Below the pieces are notes generated by a model. It was given only the letters and a program-made list of their open reading frames with translations. It had not been told where the DNA came from and did not search any database. A stretch of DNA of 64,000 nt from G11 sp947167445. GTDB taxonomy: Bacteria; Bacillota; Clostridia; Lachnospirales; Lachnospiraceae. Location of the stretch: the NCBI GenBank assembly GCA_947167445.1, contig CAMVID010000015.1, positions 16,929-80,928 of the forward strand, in the 5' to 3' direction. The position numbers and the translations under genes are program-made. This document shows, piece after piece, positions 59,823 to 64,000 of this stretch (positions within the stretch are counted from its first letter, which is position 1; each line of letters begins with the position of its first letter).

Positions 59823-59845
59823 TTTATACCCTTTCAGAACGAACT

Positions 59846-59880
59846 ATGTGCAATTTGGGGACAGTCCCCAAATTGCACAT
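59846..59880. repeat. Palindromic repeat, GTGCA...GGGGACAG family (perfect short copy)
   Basis: 35-bp palindrome ATGTGCAATTTGGGGACAG joined to its complement, between dtd and TraX genes. The TraX stop nearby also reads TAGGTGC (59897), a decayed end of the same family. Confidence 0.85.
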
Positions 59881-59896
59881 CGGCCACAAATAGCAC

Positions 59897-60751
59897 CTAC
59901 ATCAAATTATATACAAGTATCGACAGTGCAAATAATACATACACATGGGCTGGGTAGAAAATGTAGAACAGCTTTCCGTTACCCTTGCCTCGCTCTCCAT
60001 TGTAGCATAACATGGGAATAATCGCGAAGATTTCCATCCATTCATAGGCTGAGAAGAAAAGAAAATCTTCCGTGAAAGCCCCCATTCCTCCGAAAAGGAG
60101 AATCATGCCGAAATTCCATAAAAGCGAAAATACTCCCCAGGCAAAAATCCTCAAATCTTTATTCTTGCAGAAACTAAAGGCGTACATAACAATTCCCGCA
60201 AGCACAGTGGCGGTTCCTCCATCCATAATCACCGTGTGCACAGGCAGGAACGACATCATAAGTCCATTAAGAATAAAGAGCTCCAAATCACTTCCCGCAC
60301 TCATAAGGGCCGGCATCAATACGTCCATAACCAATATAGGCCAGATAGCAAGAGGCACCAGAATTCCCGCAAGGCCCTTCGCCCACTTCTTCTCCCTGCA
60401 CCAGTCAATACCCTGCAAGATAATCAGAAGCACCGTGAAGCTTGACAGCATTGCATTCTGTGGGAAAAAACCATCCCCTCTCACACATCCCCTTAATACG
60501 TTATAGAATCCAAACTGCACAAGCCCCATGAAGGCCCCGATAAGGTAAATCTTTTTAAAGTACTTCTTCCTGTCATGTGTATGAATAAACCCCTCAATCA
60601 GACAAAACAAGAAAAGCGGCGCCGCTATTCTTCCAAGCCATGAAAACCAGATGGGCACCTTTCCCGTAAACTCAAACATGTAATGTATATGGTCCAAAAC
60701 CATCAACACGAGAGCCAAATACTTTAAGTTAAATCCTGTTAATTTCTTCAT
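59897..60751 (-). CDS. TraX-family membrane acyltransferase-like protein
   Basis: 284 residues from the ATG at 60751. Eight or so hydrophobic helices and the TraX opening LTGFNLKYLALVLMVLDHIH, followed by WLGRIAAPLFLFCLIEGFIH. F-plasmid TraX acetylates pilin; chromosomal homologs in Firmicutes are of unknown substrate. Its Shine-Dalgarno (AAAGGAG) is inside the hairpin at 60757-60800. Confidence 0.88.
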   Translation of the reverse strand: MKKLTGFNLKYLALVLMVLDHIHYMFEFTGKVPIWFSWLGRIAAPLFLFCLIEGFIHTHDRKKYFKKIYLIGAFMGLVQFGFYNVLRGCVRGDGFFPQNAMLSSFTVLLIILQGIDWCREKKWAKGLAGILVPLAIWPILVMDVLMPALMSAGSDLELFILNGLMMSFLPVHTVIMDGGTATVLAGIVMYAFSFCKNKDLRIFAWGVFSLLWNFGMILLFGGMGAFTEDFLFFSAYEWMEIFAIIPMLCYNGERGKGNGKLFYIFYPAHVYVLFALSILVYNLM

Positions 60752-60756
60752 CAAAA

Positions 60757-60800
60757 AAACTCCTTTCGTTGCTTACCAGGGGTAAGTATAAAAGGAGTTT
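60757..60800 (-). promoter_or_regulatory. Leader hairpin that covers the TraX ribosome binding site (terminator-like)
   Basis: Minus strand: AAACTCCTTT ... CTTACC-CCT-GGTAAG ... AAAGGAGTTT then a T-run. The 3' arm contains the SD. A TATAAT at about 60809-60814 starts transcription just before it. It may act as attenuator, translational switch or terminator of upstream transcripts. Confidence 0.55.
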
Positions 60801-60843
60801 CTAAGGAAATTATAAGGTTTTTGAAAAATCCAGATGAGTTTTT

Positions 60844-61800
60844 TCAACAGGTTCTTTTGAATAAAAAAGCATTTTTTAGACTGGGTTCTAACGACTCCAT
60901 AAAGGCGAAGACCTCGTCAGCATCAACCACTCCCTTAGGACGAAACTGTTCCGCCCTAATATCATCAACAGATAAAGAGTATTCGGCCTTCAATCTGATT
61001 ACATCATTAACAAAATCTTTCAAAGCAGTTTTACTTAACTCGCGCCGCTTCTGCATTTTTAATCTTTCTATCAGCTCCCATTTTAATGTTGCCATTCGGT
61101 CTCTAAGCTCATCTGTTTTTTGAAATACGCTATCTTTCGTTTCTCCACTATATTTTATGTTTTCACCAATCGAAAAGTAATAGAAGTCCTTGTCTCTGCA
61201 TATGGCAATTGGAACAATTTCAGCGTTATGTGTGATAGCCAGATTAACTGCCCCCGCATAAAGGTGTCCCACCAAAGCATTGGGACTTATGTTTTGAGTC
61301 CCCTCAGGAAAAATCAACAAATTCGCCCCTTTGTCTAATAGCAATTCCATCTTAGCTTTTGCTGCCGCCCTATCTTCTTTACATTGTACATCCATAGGAA
61401 TCCAACCATTCAATTCGAGCATCATCCCATCTATGCTCTTATACAATTCACGCGGATTGCCTAGTAAAATCCAGCATGGTGCTCCTATCGCAGCAAAGGC
61501 CATCTCTATGTCCGCTCCTCCTATATGAGTCGGACAGTATATTATAGGGTTTTGGGTTTTTCCCCTATCATCCCTAATTATTTGATACCGTTTTCCTGAT
61601 AAGTAAAGATCCGCTCGCATTAATAGCATCAATACTCGATGCGCCAAGGCATGTACCCCCAAAGCGTTTGCCTGCGCGCCGTTCATAGCAAACCTTTCAA
61701 GGCGTTTTTCTCGACAATATCTTTCTCTCTCCGGCTGACTTAGCGTTAATGAGAATATTAGACTTCCAATCTTCATGATTATTCCGTATCTCTTATGCAC
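60844..61800 (-). CDS. PlsC-type 1-acylglycerol-phosphate acyltransferase-like protein
   Basis: 318 residues (or 310 from an ATG at 61776, MKIGSLIFSL). Acyltransferase motifs CPTHIGGADIEM (HxxxxD), GNPRELYKSIDGMM, FPEGTQNISPNAL and VPIAICRDKDF are present. Such enzymes transfer acyl groups to lysophosphatidic acid or, in biosynthetic clusters, to pathway intermediates. More AT-rich than genes to its left, and next to AMP-ligases, so a lipid or secondary-product locus is plausible. Confidence 0.82.
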   Translation of the reverse strand: MHKRYGIIMKIGSLIFSLTLSQPERERYCREKRLERFAMNGAQANALGVHALAHRVLMLLMRADLYLSGKRYQIIRDDRGKTQNPIIYCPTHIGGADIEMAFAAIGAPCWILLGNPRELYKSIDGMMLELNGWIPMDVQCKEDRAAAKAKMELLLDKGANLLIFPEGTQNISPNALVGHLYAGAVNLAITHNAEIVPIAICRDKDFYYFSIGENIKYSGETKDSVFQKTDELRDRMATLKWELIERLKMQKRRELSKTALKDFVNDVIRLKAEYSLSVDDIRAEQFRPKGVVDADEVFAFMESLEPSLKNAFLFKRTC

Positions 61801-61838
61801 ATCATTTGCAGGTCTTTTGCATCAACTATGCACTTTTA

Positions 61839-61860
61839 TTGTGGTATTAATATGGTACAA
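61839..61860 (+). promoter_or_regulatory. Imperfect palindrome upstream of the antitoxin remnant
   Basis: TTGT...ACAA ends around GGTATTAATATGGT, including a -10-like TATTAA; typical place for a RelB/DinJ autoregulatory operator. Confidence 0.35.
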
Positions 61861-61876
61861 ACTAGGAGGGCCCACT

Positions 61877-61924
61877 ATGGGCATCGTTAATGTAACCTTA
61901 CGCGTTGATAATCAACTTAAGAAG
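61877..61924 (+). pseudogene. RelB/DinJ-type antitoxin remnant (first 16 codons)
   Basis: ATG at 61877 with AGGAGGG eight bases upstream. The first 16 residues (MGIVNVTLRVDNQLKK) match the N-terminus of RelB/DinJ antitoxins, usually followed by QAE.... After codon 16 homology stops at the 3' end of the AMP-ligase gene (stop at 61932). The rest of the antitoxin and any toxin are absent from the window. Confidence 0.65.
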
Positions 61925-61931
61925 ATTCTTT

Positions 61932-63552
<1,621 letters not shown>

Positions 63553-63574
63553 TGTAGTTATATCTCCTTTTATG

Positions 63575-64000
63575 TCAAGCTTTTTCTAATGCTCGATAAT
63601 CTATTTTCCCTGCAGGAGTTCTTGGTATATCATTCACAAATTCTGTTTCAACCGGGACCATATATTCAGGAAGATTATTGTTACAAATGTCAAGGATCTC
63701 ATCTTTTATGGATGCAGTTCTATCTTTAAGCACAATAAATGCCTTGGGATAATTAACTCTCTCTTCGTCGGGTACGCCTATCACACAGCACAATTCTACT
63801 AGCGGATGCGAGTAGATTGCCTTTTCAATTCGATCCGGAAACATCTTAGTTGCCTGACCGTTTTTATCTCTGGTAATGTATATTCTTTTGAGTCTTCCGG
63901 TGACGAAAACACACCCATCCTCATTTATATGTCCAAGATCTCCCGTATGAAGCCACTTCACTCCATCCTCATGAACCTTTACAATCTCGTCGGTAGCTTC
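63575..64000 (-). CDS. AMP-forming acyl/aryl-CoA ligase, C-terminal part (runs off right edge)
   Basis: 142 residues to the TGA at 63575, open to the window end. C-terminal subdomain of an adenylating enzyme: LHTGDLGHINEDG, CVFVTGRLKRIY (hinge Asp/Arg-type region), NYPKAFIVLKD, LPEYMVPVETEFVNDIPRTP and the end TPAGKIDYRALEKA. Closely resembles the C-terminus of the next gene, so the two are tandem paralogs 22 bp apart. Confidence 0.85.
   Translation of the reverse strand, partial: EATDEIVKVHEDGVKWLHTGDLGHINEDGCVFVTGRLKRIYITRDKNGQATKMFPDRIEKAIYSHPLVELCCVIGVPDEERVNYPKAFIVLKDRTASIKDEILDICNNNLPEYMVPVETEFVNDIPRTPAGKIDYRALEKA

Noticed and set aside
24566..59880. CRISPR array
   Set aside because: The repeats are dispersed palindromes, not evenly spaced direct repeats with unique spacers, and no cas gene is present.

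Overview
The window looks like the chromosome of a low-to-mid GC Clostridia, most likely a Lachnospiraceae-type gut or rumen anaerobe (inference). Pointers are strong AGGAGG-type ribosome binding sites, LytTR/DUF3021 and CotH/VTC/DUF4956 gene sets, CstA and YitT family proteins, LexA-type GAAC-N4-GTTC and TTGACA/TATAAT promoters, and no TonB or outer-membrane genes. Most genes lie on the minus strand in short operons.

Left end (1-5760, minus): a nitrogenase-like operon in the order D-K-H-B (the B gene runs off the left edge), preceded by a LysR-type regulator. The D subunit keeps the P-cluster cysteines and one cofactor cysteine, but lacks the residues matching nitrogenase alpha-Gln191, alpha-His195 and alpha-His442. 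The set therefore resembles the non-N2-fixing group that includes methylthio-alkane reductase. The regulator has a leader with its own promoter, a 39-codon peptide in which 9 of the first 17 residues are Cys or Met, and a terminator whose 5' arm can pair with the peptide coding region. This reads as sulfur-amino-acid attenuation controlling a sulfur-salvage reductase, and it is the best candidate for an undescribed system here.

5778-13162: an operon for nucleotide signalling (metallo-beta-lactamase-fold hydrolase, GAF-HD-GYP protein, two FecR-domain membrane proteins, CHASE2 class III cyclase) behind a perfect palindrome. 13183-16003: lipoproteins and small membrane proteins. 16143-19143: hybrid histidine kinase plus response regulator. 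19248-24516: TetR-led operon (FGGY kinase, two-part class II aldolase, GtrA protein, class III aminotransferase). 24641-28608: CotH kinase, DUF4956 and VTC-domain genes between two inverted ~286 bp repeats, next to an OmpR-type two-component pair (28610-30537) whose binding repeats may lie in the VTC promoter. 30564-41672: small membrane protein, YitT, FAD oxidoreductase, hybrid kinase, acidic lipoprotein between two palindromic repeats, CstA, and an ABC/LytTR/DUF3021 operon with LytTR-type direct repeats. 41735-47130: AraC-GyrI regulator, SOS-controlled YcaQ-like glycosylase, tRNA-Gly with a tRNA-tail-like palindromic element, MATE transporter, GH3 enzyme. 47227-47569: a strong promoter followed by a hairpin-rich region with no convincing gene, a candidate structured RNA. 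47681-52146: aspartokinase, homoserine dehydrogenase, ACT protein, glyA. 52301-60751: lipid kinase, carboxypeptidase, esterase, DUF1653, nucleotidase, a truncated histidine kinase beside its response regulator, AlkD, dtd, TraX.

Right end (60844-64000): an AT-richer segment with a PlsC-type acyltransferase and two tandem AMP-forming ligases. The second ligase begins with an (CAGA)8 tract that puts its start codon out of frame; seven units would restore it, a classic phase-variation arrangement. A relB/dinJ-like antitoxin remnant lies between ligase and acyltransferase. A family of palindromic repeats (core GGGGACAG / CTGTCCCC flanked by GTGCA and TGCAC) recurs at least six times, often supplying the stop codon of the adjacent gene.
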